The position numbers and the translations under genes are program-made. Positions 43,170-51,715 of a stretch of DNA of 64,000 nucleotides are shown one piece after another. Within the stretch, counting starts at the first letter, position 1, and each line of letters opens with the position of its first letter. The notes under the pieces were generated by a model that was not told the origin of the DNA, did not search any database, and saw only the letters and a list, made by a program, of their open reading frames with translations. Origin of the DNA: NORP240 sp965222175 (lineage in GTDB: Bacteria; Pseudomonadota; Gammaproteobacteria; Pseudomonadales; Pseudohongiellaceae); assembly GCA_965222175.1 (NCBI GenBank), contig OZ244938.1, forward strand, positions 1-64,000. Reading direction: 5' to 3'.

Positions 43170-44612
43170 ATGAACGATTTTTTTGTGAATGCAGCCCCGG
43201 ATAGCCGACGCGGGCATTTGTTCCTGTCGCGCATACAGCTGTTCCGGCTGATTTACGCATTCTGCAGTGTGCTGTCGGTTCTGGTGGTAACCTCCAGTAA
43301 CGCCGTGGCGCAACAGGATTTTTTCTCCGATTTGAATGTGGATATCGGTGAAGACAATGATCAGGATTCACCTTTCTCTGTCCTCGGCTGGTTAACCCAG
43401 GAGCTGTCCTACGGTATCGAGGAACCACCCGCCTTTTTCAGTCGCTCGGATCGCCAGTTGTCCCAGGTGGAGACCAGCCTGTATGCACAGCTTGACTGGC
43501 GGGCGACAGAGTCGCTGAACTTCCGCTTCAGTGGCAAGGTTTATCACGATGCTGTATACGAGATCGAAGACGATACGCCTTTTACGGCCTCCGAACGCGA
43601 TCTACATCGAAATCGCACTGAAGTACGGGATTTTTACCTGGAAAAAACCTTCGATAACGGACTTTATCTGAAAGCCGGCCATCAGATACAGGCCTGGGGA
43701 TTTGCCGAATACCTGCGTGTTACCGACCTTGTCAATACCGAAGATCAGTACACGTTTGGTCAGCAGGACCTGGAAGATCTGCGCCTGCAGGTGCCTGCCC
43801 TGCAGTTGAGCTACACATGGGGTAACTGGGTACTGGATGGCGTGGTTACCTATCACGCCGGTTTCAATGACATGGCACCCGATGGTGATGAGTTCGATCA
43901 GTTTATCGGCCTGCGCAGAGACAACTGGTTTGTCAAACGGCAGGATCCCGAGAACGATTCAGAACTATTTTTTCGCGCATCAACCCGTTACGCCGATGGT
44001 GACATACAGCTGGTGGCGGGGGAATTTAACAACAATCAGCTGACTTTCGATCGTATCAGGATCGTGGATTCAGACAGTCCGATTTTCTATTTTTCCCAGG
44101 AACGCATGCAGGCGCTGGGTATAGCGGCAAATCGTGTAACCGGTCCCTGGCTGGTCTTTGGTGAGCTTGGTTTGCATGGCAACAGTCCGGTGATGCCATT
44201 GGAATCCGAGAATTTTATTCGTTTCGATGGCTGGCAGGAACGCGATCGGGTCCTTGGCGTGGTTGGCGTTGAATACAGCGGGCTACGCGATACCCTGCTC
44301 AGCTTTGAGGTCGACAACATCCATACCCGGGGTGATGTCGGTGACCTGGGGATCAAGCGCAACCTGACAAGTTTCGGCGCGCGTATTTACTGGACCGGGT
44401 GGAACGAGCGGGTACAACTGGTTTCAGTCTGGAACAGGCTGGCCGACGATCAAGGTTATCTGGCCCGCTTGTCCGTCGACTACGATTGGTCCGACAACTG
44501 GAACTTCGGCCTGCTGTGGGTGGACTACAGTGCTGAGCGCGAGTCCATCTACTCCGCCTTCCGCAATAATGACATGCTGCAGTTCAATGCCCGCTTCAGT
44601 TTTCAAAACTGA
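43170..44612 (+). CDS. DUF1302 family outer-membrane protein
   Basis: A 480-residue predicted outer-membrane barrel. After an atypically long N-terminus, the signal peptide ends near AVAQ (about residue 45), and strands of barrel character follow. AGHQIQAWGFAEYLRVTDLVN and LRLQVPALQLSYTWGNW match the DUF1302 family's RxxxWGxxDxxRxTDLVN and DLRLPVxxL blocks. The last residues RFSFQN end in an aromatic-rich strand. The frame stays open to 42909, inside the RND gene, but the ATG at 43170 is the natural start. It lies 196 bp after the RND transporter gene. Confidence 0.8.
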   Translation: MNDFFVNAAPDSRRGHLFLSRIQLFRLIYAFCSVLSVLVVTSSNAVAQQDFFSDLNVDIGEDNDQDSPFSVLGWLTQELSYGIEEPPAFFSRSDRQLSQVETSLYAQLDWRATESLNFRFSGKVYHDAVYEIEDDTPFTASERDLHRNRTEVRDFYLEKTFDNGLYLKAGHQIQAWGFAEYLRVTDLVNTEDQYTFGQQDLEDLRLQVPALQLSYTWGNWVLDGVVTYHAGFNDMAPDGDEFDQFIGLRRDNWFVKRQDPENDSELFFRASTRYADGDIQLVAGEFNNNQLTFDRIRIVDSDSPIFYFSQERMQALGIAANRVTGPWLVFGELGLHGNSPVMPLESENFIRFDGWQERDRVLGVVGVEYSGLRDTLLSFEVDNIHTRGDVGDLGIKRNLTSFGARIYWTGWNERVQLVSVWNRLADDQGYLARLSVDYDWSDNWNFGLLWVDYSAERESIYSAFRNNDMLQFNARFSFQN

Positions 44613-44790
44613 GGAACCCCTGATGTATAATCACAATGGTGACTGCCGAGCGGCACTGCAAAGGCAGTAAGGCAGTCAGTCGACAACTGATTGAGCCAGG
44701 GCGGAGTACGGGTACTTTTTTCCACCCGTCATGCCTTCTGTAACTTCCCTGGATTTACCCGGCATAGCACATTCAGATGGAGAAACGTCA

Positions 44791-45681
44791 GTGATCATGA
44801 AAATCGGCATGGTAAAACAGCTTGCTTTTGCACTTTTGCTAACGACCGGTACGGTGCGGGGAGAGCTGTTGCTCGACATCAACGGCATTCATTTCGGGCC
44901 GGGAGATACATTGGATATATCCCTGGGTTTCAGTGAGACCGAAAATCAGACCGTGCCGGTTGACCTGTATTTCGCGGTACTGTTCCCTGACGGAAACACT
45001 GTTCTGTTTATTTCGGGAGACGCGCTGGCGCCTGTGATTACGCCGGGGAAGTTGACAGACCCTGCCACGTGGACACCGCTGGAGCAGGGTGTAATGCTGA
45101 AAGATATGGATGATTCCGGTCTTATGCCCTACTTGAGCGCGACATTGCCGGACGATACAGCGGTTGGTGACTATCAGATCGCTTTTGCCGCCATTCGGGC
45201 AGGGACCCAGGAAGTCATGGAATCGCAGATAATCGTAATGCGCATACTGGAAAACAGTATCAGGTCGAATATCGGCTATTATGTCGGCAGCTGGGATAAC
45301 ACGACTTTCGATACAACAGGAATTGCCCGCTTCAGAATTCGTGAAGTCGCTCCCGGCATGCTGGAATACACCATCGACCTGGATGGCTTCGTAGACGGTG
45401 ATGACAATCCGTTTGCCCTCGTTCGCGACATGCCATTGGCGGATTTCAGCGGTTCGGTTGATTTTACAACTGATGATCCCCTGTTCGCCGGACCTGTCAC
45501 CAATACACTTTCTCCCCGCGGAAACTACAGTTACAGTATCGAAAACGTTGGTATTGAAGGCCTGGGTGCTTTCAATGCCACCGGCAATGTCGGGGCGTTC
45601 TGGCTTGACCTCGATTTTCAGGTGGATTCCACGTTTGGAATGATCGTAGGTTCCGTTCTGGCTGGCAGGCGACCCGAGTAA
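44791..45681 (+). CDS. Exported beta-rich protein of unknown function
   Basis: A 296-residue protein, the third member of the RND/DUF1302 cluster by position. A signal peptide (about residues 1-22, KQLAFALLLTTGTVRG) precedes two domains. The first is a beta-sandwich-like segment (FGPGDTLDISLGFSE, PVDLYFAVLFPDGNTVLFIS). The second is a lipocalin-like or porin-accessory region after residue 150 (YYVGSWDNTTFDTTG, NYSYSIENVGIEGLGAFNATG). I choose a GTG at 44791, because GGAG lies eight bases upstream; an ATG follows two codons later. No family is recognised. Confidence 0.6.
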   Translation: MIMKIGMVKQLAFALLLTTGTVRGELLLDINGIHFGPGDTLDISLGFSETENQTVPVDLYFAVLFPDGNTVLFISGDALAPVITPGKLTDPATWTPLEQGVMLKDMDDSGLMPYLSATLPDDTAVGDYQIAFAAIRAGTQEVMESQIIVMRILENSIRSNIGYYVGSWDNTTFDTTGIARFRIREVAPGMLEYTIDLDGFVDGDDNPFALVRDMPLADFSGSVDFTTDDPLFAGPVTNTLSPRGNYSYSIENVGIEGLGAFNATGNVGAFWLDLDFQVDSTFGMIVGSVLAGRRPE

Positions 45682-45845
45682 AGCGGTGATCGATTACCTG
45701 CTATTCCAGGTGGCACCAGAACGCGTAACAGCTTTCCCTTTAACCGCAGGTAGCCAACATTCGCCATGAACGAGCCGTTACCGATGCAGCAGTTCCTGCT
45801 ACCCTCGAACTGATAGGTAAACACTGAAGCTTCCGGAATAGCGGT

Positions 45846-46598
45846 ATGTCGGCAGTCAGCAAGGATACCCGGTTTGACCGGGCAATCAGTTTCGCCAGGC
45901 GTAAGCATCGCCAGGTTGATCGCGTTTTCAAAAGAGTCAGCCGCTGTGATCGGGATGCTTTTGCTGCCTGCTGGTCCGAGCCTGAACTACAGGTTGTCAT
46001 GCAGCAACTCTGTTCCGGTATCATCTGCCTGGACCAGGTGCTGTCAAAGCAGGAATGTGAATCCGTCATTACAGGATCGCGAAACAGGTTGTCACCATCC
46101 AGCATGCTGGATGGTGACCGGCTGACAGTGTCCAGCCATAGAACTTCCACTGGTGTATCGCTTGCCGATCATGAATTACCGCGAATCTGTGGCAAGGTCC
46201 GTCAGCTATTGCACAGAATAACGCGACTGCCGATTGTCAACCAGGAAGAGATCAAGGTGGTCAATTACACCAGGGGCCAGGAATACAAGGTTCATCACGA
46301 TTGTCACAAATTTGCCCGTCGAAGCGAAAATGGCAGATTCCTGGAAAGCGGTGGTCACAGAAAATTCAGTTGCCTCATTTACCTGAACGAGGTTGTTTCC
46401 GGAGGTTGTACGCTTTTCCCCAGGCTGAATCTGTCGATAATGCCCAGGCCGGGTCGACTGGTAATCTGGAATAATCTGGATGCTGGCTTCATCAAGTCCG
46501 AAATGGTGCACTGTTCTGAGCCGGTCATCGCAGGTGAAAAATGGGTGATCACCTGCTGGGTCAGGGAGCATGAGTACCGTGACGAGCCTCTATCCTGA
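45846..46598 (+). CDS. 2OG-Fe(II) oxygenase, prolyl 4-hydroxylase type
   Basis: A 250-residue cytosolic enzyme of the 2-oxoglutarate/iron oxygenase family. The iron ligands are H150-H-D152 in YKVHHDCH, and the distal H222 in EMVHCSEPV. K232 in GEKWV would bind 2-oxoglutarate. The central CLIYLNEVVSGGCTLFPRL matches the prolyl-4-hydroxylase core (FxYLNDVxxGGxTxFP). The first 45 residues are basic and not part of the core. The protein substrate is unknown. The coding sequence contains a 28-bp perfect palindrome at 46091-46118. Confidence 0.85.
   Translation: MSAVSKDTRFDRAISFARRKHRQVDRVFKRVSRCDRDAFAACWSEPELQVVMQQLCSGIICLDQVLSKQECESVITGSRNRLSPSSMLDGDRLTVSSHRTSTGVSLADHELPRICGKVRQLLHRITRLPIVNQEEIKVVNYTRGQEYKVHHDCHKFARRSENGRFLESGGHRKFSCLIYLNEVVSGGCTLFPRLNLSIMPRPGRLVIWNNLDAGFIKSEMVHCSEPVIAGEKWVITCWVREHEYRDEPLS
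46091..46118. repeat. Perfect 28-bp palindrome inside the oxygenase gene
   Basis: GTCACCATCCAGCA is followed directly by its exact reverse complement with no spacer. It encodes the segment LSPSSMLDGD without disrupting the frame. Confidence 0.85.
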
Positions 46599-47020
46599 TC
46601 GCTTCCGGGGCGTTTTCACAGGATGACAGGTACTGAGCCGGGTATGGAAAGTCCCGTCCGATAAAACCGGCAACCGGGTGGCACGAACATTGGCTGCGGC
46701 GCAACCCCTGATTATTCCCAACATGCAGCATAGCGGCGTCCGCTACCGTCAAGCCGCAGGTTCCCAGAGACCTTGCAGGTGTCTTTCCGATATATTAAAG
46801 TCGTTGCGCAAAGGAACCTCTGATTAATTTTGCAAAGACCATGGCTTTCCGGCGAGTTCGCTGACGAGTTAGCGTGGCAGTGGGTTCGCCCGGTAACTCC
46901 CCTGGGCGGCGCCTGTCGGGTATTTCCATAATTAACAGACTGTTAATCAGAGTTTCTTGATCAGTGAAGTAACAACCACGGCTTGCGGGTCTGGGTTAAC
47001 ACCATGTTTTTTCCGCCATT
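46599..47020. other. Intergenic stretch containing a miniature element
   Basis: 422 bp between the oxygenase and the acyltransferase. No gene was recognised. The right half is a copy of the dispersed miniature element. Confidence 0.55.
46811..46958 (+). mobile_element. Miniature element, 148-bp copy with both ends
   Basis: The left end AAGGAACCTCTGATTAATT and the right end TTAATCAGAGTTTCTT are inverted. Inside are the shared blocks GGCTTTCCGGCGAGTTCGCT, GGCAGTGGGTTCGCC and GCCTGTCGGGTATTTCCATAA. No coding capacity. Confidence 0.7.
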
Positions 47021-47797
47021 ATGCCTTTGAACCCACAGGTTAGGGAAGCTCGCAGCAGAACCCGGTTGTACTCACACCTGGCGGAAACGGCTGATGATAT
47101 TCGTGCATCCCAGGCACTGCGCTACAAAGTTTTCGCGTGCGAGCTGGGTGCTTCTCTCGATAGCATGGAAGAAGGGCTTGACCGCGACTATCTCGATGAT
47201 TTCTGTTATCACCTGCTGGTGAAGGACACCGATACCGGGGCCGTGGTTGCATCCACGCGGCTGTTGCAGAATGAGTCGGCAAAACAGGCCGGCGGCTTTT
47301 ACTCCGAGAATGAATTTCACATGTCCTGCCTGTACGATCTGCCGGGTCGGTCGGCAGAAGTAGGGAGAACCTGTGTTGACCCTGACTACAGGCAGGGTCC
47401 GGCGATTACCGTGTTGTGGTCGGGATTGTCCAGGTTCGTCACCGATTTCAAGATCGATTATTTTTTTGGCTGTGCAAGTATCGAGATGAAGGACGGCGGC
47501 TTGCTGGCGCAGGCAATCATGAACAATATCCGCAAGAAGAGCATGGCTGACCCCCGTTGGGGTGTTGTTCCAAAAAACCCGCTGCCGCCGCTTCCCCCCA
47601 ACTCCGAAGAAATCGTCAGCGCGCCTTTACCTCCCCTGTTAAAAGCCTATTTCAGGCTGGGCGCGAAGGCCTGTGGTGAGCCCTGTTATGACGCAGACTT
47701 CAATTGTGCCGACATACTGGTGCTGGTGGACATGGCCGACGTCAATACCAACAAGTACGTAAGGTATTTCCTCGGCAGAGACAGCGTTCACGGATAA
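47021..47797 (+). CDS. olsB: OlsB-type ornithine-acyl-ACP N-acyltransferase
   Basis: A 258-residue GNAT-like acyltransferase resembling OlsB, which makes lyso-ornithine lipid from ornithine and 3-hydroxyacyl-ACP. Typical blocks are QALRYKVFACELGA, DYLDDFCYHLLVKDTDTGAVVASTRLL, EVGRTCVDPDYRQGPAITVLWSGL and DYFFGCASIEM. A proline-rich loop (PKNPLPPLPPNSEE) precedes the C-terminal LLKAYFRLGAKACGEPCYDADFNCADI stretch. The O-acyltransferase OlsA is not adjacent, so ornithine-lipid synthesis would need a gene elsewhere. Related hemolysin-like acyltransferases in PEP-CTERM systems look similar, so the substrate is not certain. Confidence 0.72.
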   Translation: MPLNPQVREARSRTRLYSHLAETADDIRASQALRYKVFACELGASLDSMEEGLDRDYLDDFCYHLLVKDTDTGAVVASTRLLQNESAKQAGGFYSENEFHMSCLYDLPGRSAEVGRTCVDPDYRQGPAITVLWSGLSRFVTDFKIDYFFGCASIEMKDGGLLAQAIMNNIRKKSMADPRWGVVPKNPLPPLPPNSEEIVSAPLPPLLKAYFRLGAKACGEPCYDADFNCADILVLVDMADVNTNKYVRYFLGRDSVHG

Positions 47798-47822
47798 GGA
47801 ACACACCGTAACCTATGCACCG

Positions 47823-48734
47823 CTATGGATTATCGGCCAGCGAGGCCAGGTAGCGGGCGATTTCATCCGGGGCACTCCGACCGGCCTTTGCTTCCGCCTG
47901 GGAATTGTAATTGGTGTTGGTGTTGACATCATAGGTCCAGTAATCGCCCCCGGCATCGAATATCACTTCGATGCCTGCTATGCCGATATCATTCTGGCGC
48001 AGGAAAGCTTCATAATCCCCGATGTTGGGAATCGAGAAATCGTCCCGAATGGTAAATTTATTGAAGTCTTCGGTGGGACAATTCGATTCGATTTCACAGG
48101 CATCGGCCGGACACAATTCAAAACCCTGGGACGTGTCGACTTCCACGCAGTAAAAAAATTTCGCATCGATAAATTCCATGCGAAAGATCGAGCGGGAAGG
48201 TGCATTGATGTATTCCTGCAGCAGGGTTATCCCGTCCGGTGAGGGGTCGAAATTGTCTCCGAACAGGTAGTTTCGCAATGCCTCCCGGTTATCGAATTTC
48301 ATCACGCCGAGACCTTTACCTGCACGATTGTGCTTGGTGATCAGCGGATAGCCGATTCGTTCCGCGCCGTCAATCAGCTGTTCCCGGTCGATGGCGCAGA
48401 ATGTTCCCGGGGTTCTGATGGAAAATTTTTCCAGTTCCTGGTACTGCCGCATCTTGCTGATTTCCAGGTCCAGTGCCCCGGGTCCGTTGACAATCTTCCT
48501 GCCATGACGCTGCAGCCAGGTAAGCATGCCGGCGGAAAGTTCCGGCGTATAGCGATGGCCCCGGGTATGCGAGGACGCACTCATTCGATTCCAGTACACG
48601 GCATCGGGAGGCACCGCGGACAGATCCAGGCTCATCTCAGGCACATACCAGATCCGGTAATCGGCTCCGATTTTTTGCAGGGCAGACTCGAATGGCGAAA
48701 TCCACTCGTTGTTTTCATGAATGATAATTATCAT
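47823..48734 (-). CDS. ATP-grasp family ligase (RimK-like)
   Basis: A 303-residue ATP-grasp protein. YPLITKHNRAGKGLGVMKFD is the glycine-rich ATP-lid strand, ITLLQEYI the hinge, and EVIFDAGGDYWTYDVNTNTNYN the magnesium-binding end (Asp and two Asn). The N-terminal domain starts IIIIHENNEWISPFESALQK. The frame is open to 48791, but the ATG at 48734 gives a start directly at the first strand. Family members join an amino group to a carboxylate; the substrate is unknown. It is convergent with the OlsB-type gene, 25 bp apart. Confidence 0.82.
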   Translation of the reverse strand: MIIIIHENNEWISPFESALQKIGADYRIWYVPEMSLDLSAVPPDAVYWNRMSASSHTRGHRYTPELSAGMLTWLQRHGRKIVNGPGALDLEISKMRQYQELEKFSIRTPGTFCAIDREQLIDGAERIGYPLITKHNRAGKGLGVMKFDNREALRNYLFGDNFDPSPDGITLLQEYINAPSRSIFRMEFIDAKFFYCVEVDTSQGFELCPADACEIESNCPTEDFNKFTIRDDFSIPNIGDYEAFLRQNDIGIAGIEVIFDAGGDYWTYDVNTNTNYNSQAEAKAGRSAPDEIARYLASLADNP

Positions 48735-49139
48735 GGCAATTGGGGTCAGAGTAAAAATACAGTACTGTGCAGGGATGGGGCAGTGTATCACCCTTGTGTT
48801 TCAGCAGGAAAAGGAACAGGGTGCCGACCTGCGGCCGGGACTCTTGAAGATAGGCCCGGACTCCTGCAAATCAGCCCGGCGAATCAGCAACATCGCCCGC
48901 GCCGCGGTGCCTTGAAGCACTCCAGCCGTGCCCATTGGCCTGCCCCGGCTTGACCCGGGACAGGTGACCCGTGGCTGTCAGCCGCCGCAATTGCCCCCGG
49001 GTGGGGTGCCTGCACTGTACCCGACGCACCTGGTGGTCTCACCGGCACATCCCCATGGACTTTATCTCCGTTTAACGTTACTTTTCACGGCGCTAAAACC
49101 TTTTCTATGAATTTTTGAAAAGACTGACGAGACTGCATT
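48735..49139. other. Intergenic stretch, nothing recognised
   Basis: About 405 bp between the divergent ATP-grasp and esterase genes. The GC-rich centre has no ORF with recognisable features, and no strong hairpin or repeat was seen. Confidence 0.4.
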
Positions 49140-50021
49140 ATGACGTATAGAGTTACCCTGCTGTTTGTTTTCACCGCGTTTATGACCTCCTCAACCCTGG
49201 CACAATCACTCGACCTTGGACGAGGCGAGATACCTGTTACTGTGCCCGACGGCTACCAGGAAGATAGTCCCACGCCGCTGATCGTCGTCCTGCACGGATA
49301 CACCGGCGACAGTGTTCGTACCGCGCGCTACATGGGACTCCTGAATGCCGTGGACGATTATGATTTTCTACTGGTTGCGCCCAATGGCAGGCGGGAACCG
49401 GAAGGCAACCAGAATTCCTACTGGAACGCCTCCACCGCCTGCTGCAATTTTTATGGCGAGGAGACTGATGACGTTGCTTATATCATGTCCATCATCGAGG
49501 AAATGAAAGCCCGCTATAATGTCGATCCGCTGCGGGTGTACCTGGTGGGGCATTCCAATGGCGGCTTCATGTCCTACCGCATGGCTTACGAGCATCCGGA
49601 AACCATCGCTGCCATTGCCAGCCTGGCCGGCGCCAATGACGCAGGACGCACCGATCCCCCCGCCGCACCGGTTCATGTTCTGCAGATTCATGGCACCGCC
49701 GATTCAGTGATTGATTACGGTGGCGGCGAGATCGATGACAATCGCTATACCGGTGCGCTGAATTCCGTTCGCCGCTGGGCCGGCTTCAATGGCTGTGAAT
49801 CAACCGGACGCGCCAGAGAGCAGCGGGATCTCGACGCCAGCCTGCCGGGTTATGAAACCGGTGTTTACCGATTCAGCATTGGCTGCCGGGCCGGGGGATC
49901 CGCCGAACTGTGGACCATTTCATCCGGTGCCCATTCGCCGGTGCTGTCCGATACCTATGGCGAACAGCTGGTGGAATGGCTATATGCCCACCCCAAGCGG
50001 GAGCAGGCATCTGCCGATTGA
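49140..50021 (+). CDS. Secreted PHB-depolymerase/feruloyl-esterase family hydrolase
   Basis: A 293-residue exported alpha/beta hydrolase. A signal peptide ends at ALAQS (about residue 21). The oxyanion loop is LIVVLHGYTGD, the nucleophile S139 lies in VGHSNGGFMSYRMA, an aspartate in HGTADSVIDYGG, and the histidine in SGAHSPV. This is the LpqC/poly-hydroxybutyrate-depolymerase-like esterase group. A CCNFYG disulfide pair sits near residue 101. It is probably monocistronic; the DUF2254 gene follows after 102 bp. Confidence 0.88.
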   Translation: MTYRVTLLFVFTAFMTSSTLAQSLDLGRGEIPVTVPDGYQEDSPTPLIVVLHGYTGDSVRTARYMGLLNAVDDYDFLLVAPNGRREPEGNQNSYWNASTACCNFYGEETDDVAYIMSIIEEMKARYNVDPLRVYLVGHSNGGFMSYRMAYEHPETIAAIASLAGANDAGRTDPPAAPVHVLQIHGTADSVIDYGGGEIDDNRYTGALNSVRRWAGFNGCESTGRAREQRDLDASLPGYETGVYRFSIGCRAGGSAELWTISSGAHSPVLSDTYGEQLVEWLYAHPKREQASAD

Positions 50022-50123
50022 TCGCTACAACGACCCACGGGTGACCTTGAAACCGGGAAGCTGGATTGATTCGCCCGGATAAATTCCACCAATACCGGTT
50101 GACCTGAAGGGGGAGGACCGCGG

Positions 50124-51455
50124 GTGTTATCCTTCATCAAGGTAAGGGGTAGAAATCTCTGGGAACGACTCAGCACCAGCTTCTGGGTCATACCATCGCT
50201 GCTGTCCCTGGGGGCCATATTTCTATTCGGGCTGCTCACTTACCTCGACCGGCATTCCGCGCTGGGCTCTGTCCCGGCGCTGAACTTCTTCGAACCCGTG
50301 GGTGCTACCGGCGCACGAGTCATTCTTTCCACGATCGCCGGATCGACTATCACCATAGTCGGTACGGTATTTTCCATTACGATCCTTACCCTGACGCTGG
50401 CGTCCAGCCAGTTCGGACCCCGGCTGCTCAAGAACTTTATCCGCAGCCGGGGAAACCAGTTCGTCCTGGGAAGCCTGATCGCCACTTTTATCTACTCCCT
50501 GGCAGTACTCACCACCGTCGAGCCACAGGGTAATCCGGATTTCGTCCCCGGGCTGGCGGTGGATGTTGCCATTGTCCTGGCGCTGGTCAACGTGGGACTA
50601 CTGATTTATTTCATCCACCACGTTGCCGTGTCCATTCAGGCAGACAACGTGATCCGGGATGTGACGGCCATGCTGCTTGCCCAGATAGAGGCAACGATGC
50701 CGGAACTCGAGGACCAGGAGTCCGCCACGCAGGAACGTCCCGCCGGATCCTCGAAAAACTGGAAAACCAGTGAAACCTATGATCTGGAATCCGACCGCTG
50801 GGGCTACATCCAGGCACTGGAACAGGGGACGCTGCTGCGCCTGGCCTGCCAGTGCAATCTGGTTCTCGACGTCACCGAGAAACCGGGGAATTTCGTTTCC
50901 ATCGGGCAACGCCTGGCCAGGATCGAAGCCCTGGACAAGCCCGATACCAGGCTGTTGCGACGGCTGGCCCGGGCATTTGTTATCGGTAGTCAGCGCTCGC
51001 CGGAACAGGATATCGAATATGCCATTCACCAGCTGGTTGAAATAGCAGTGCGGGCGCTGTCGCCGGGGATTAACGATCCGCATACCGCCATGGCCTGCAT
51101 CGACCACCTCGGCAGTGCCTTTGCACAGATAGTCAGGCGTCGGTTTCCCGCCGACCGGCTCCTGGATGACCAGGGCTGCATGAGGGTGTCGCTGCCGACT
51201 TTGACCTTTGCCGGAGCCGTTGCCGCAGGATTCAATCAGATCCGCCAGAACGCCTCAGGTAACGCCGCTGTGTTGATCCGGATGCTGGAAGTGCTCAAGA
51301 CCCTATTCGACAACACCGCCAACGAGGAATATCGCGACGTCCTGCGGGGTCATGCCGAAATCGTCATGGACACGGCAAGCAACTCGCTGACGCAGAAATC
51401 TGACCTGGAGGATGCCAGGTCACGCTGGCAGCAGTTCGAGGGGGCCGGCAAGTGA
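50124..51455 (+). CDS. DUF2254 family membrane protein
   Basis: A 443-residue inner-membrane protein matching DUF2254. Four N-terminal helices are visible (SFWVIPSLLSLGAIFLFGLL, GTVFSITILTLTLAS, FVLGSLIATFIYSLAVL, VDVAIVLALVNVGLLIYFIH). The family block SSQFGPRLLKNFIRSRGNQ lies between helices 2 and 3. A soluble C-terminal domain includes GYIQALEQGTLLRLA and the conserved ALSPGINDPHTAMACIDHLG. It starts at a GTG preceded by GGGGGAGGA. Function unknown. Confidence 0.88.
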   Translation: MLSFIKVRGRNLWERLSTSFWVIPSLLSLGAIFLFGLLTYLDRHSALGSVPALNFFEPVGATGARVILSTIAGSTITIVGTVFSITILTLTLASSQFGPRLLKNFIRSRGNQFVLGSLIATFIYSLAVLTTVEPQGNPDFVPGLAVDVAIVLALVNVGLLIYFIHHVAVSIQADNVIRDVTAMLLAQIEATMPELEDQESATQERPAGSSKNWKTSETYDLESDRWGYIQALEQGTLLRLACQCNLVLDVTEKPGNFVSIGQRLARIEALDKPDTRLLRRLARAFVIGSQRSPEQDIEYAIHQLVEIAVRALSPGINDPHTAMACIDHLGSAFAQIVRRRFPADRLLDDQGCMRVSLPTLTFAGAVAAGFNQIRQNASGNAAVLIRMLEVLKTLFDNTANEEYRDVLRGHAEIVMDTASNSLTQKSDLEDARSRWQQFEGAGK

Positions 51456-51504
51456 TTTAAGGCAATGAAACATTCTCGGGTTCGTCAGCTGATTTTCATT
51501 TTCA

Positions 51505-51699
51505 AGTAACACTCTGACTATTTCTGAAATTGCCCGACAGGCCCCGCCGGTCGGAGCTTGCAGGCGAGCCCACTGCCCTTGTTGGCTTCAAAAGGGTTGT
51601 CTCGCCTTGACAGGCCGACGCATACCGGCGGCAAGACGCCTTGTCAGTGAACTCGCCTGAAAGCCAGAGTATTTCCATAATCAATCAGAGGTTCCCTAA
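51505..51699 (-). mobile_element. Miniature element, about 195 bp, minus orientation
   Basis: Read on the minus strand it starts TTAGGGAACCTCTGATTGAT, then GGAAATACTCTGGCTTTCAG and GCGAGTTCACTGAC. The blocks GAGACAACCC and GCCAACAAGGGCAGTGG follow, and it ends with an eroded GTCAGAGTGTTAC. It aligns along almost its entire length with the copy at 54061-54236, which lies in the opposite orientation on the other side of the DUF5916 gene. Confidence 0.8.
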
Positions 51700-51715
51700 A
51701 TTGAGGTTCCCTGGC

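Noticed and set aside
44613..44640. Miniature-element left end after the DUF1302 stop
   Set aside because: GGAACCCCTGATGTATAATC resembles the element end, but no further element sequence follows, so it was not listed as a feature.
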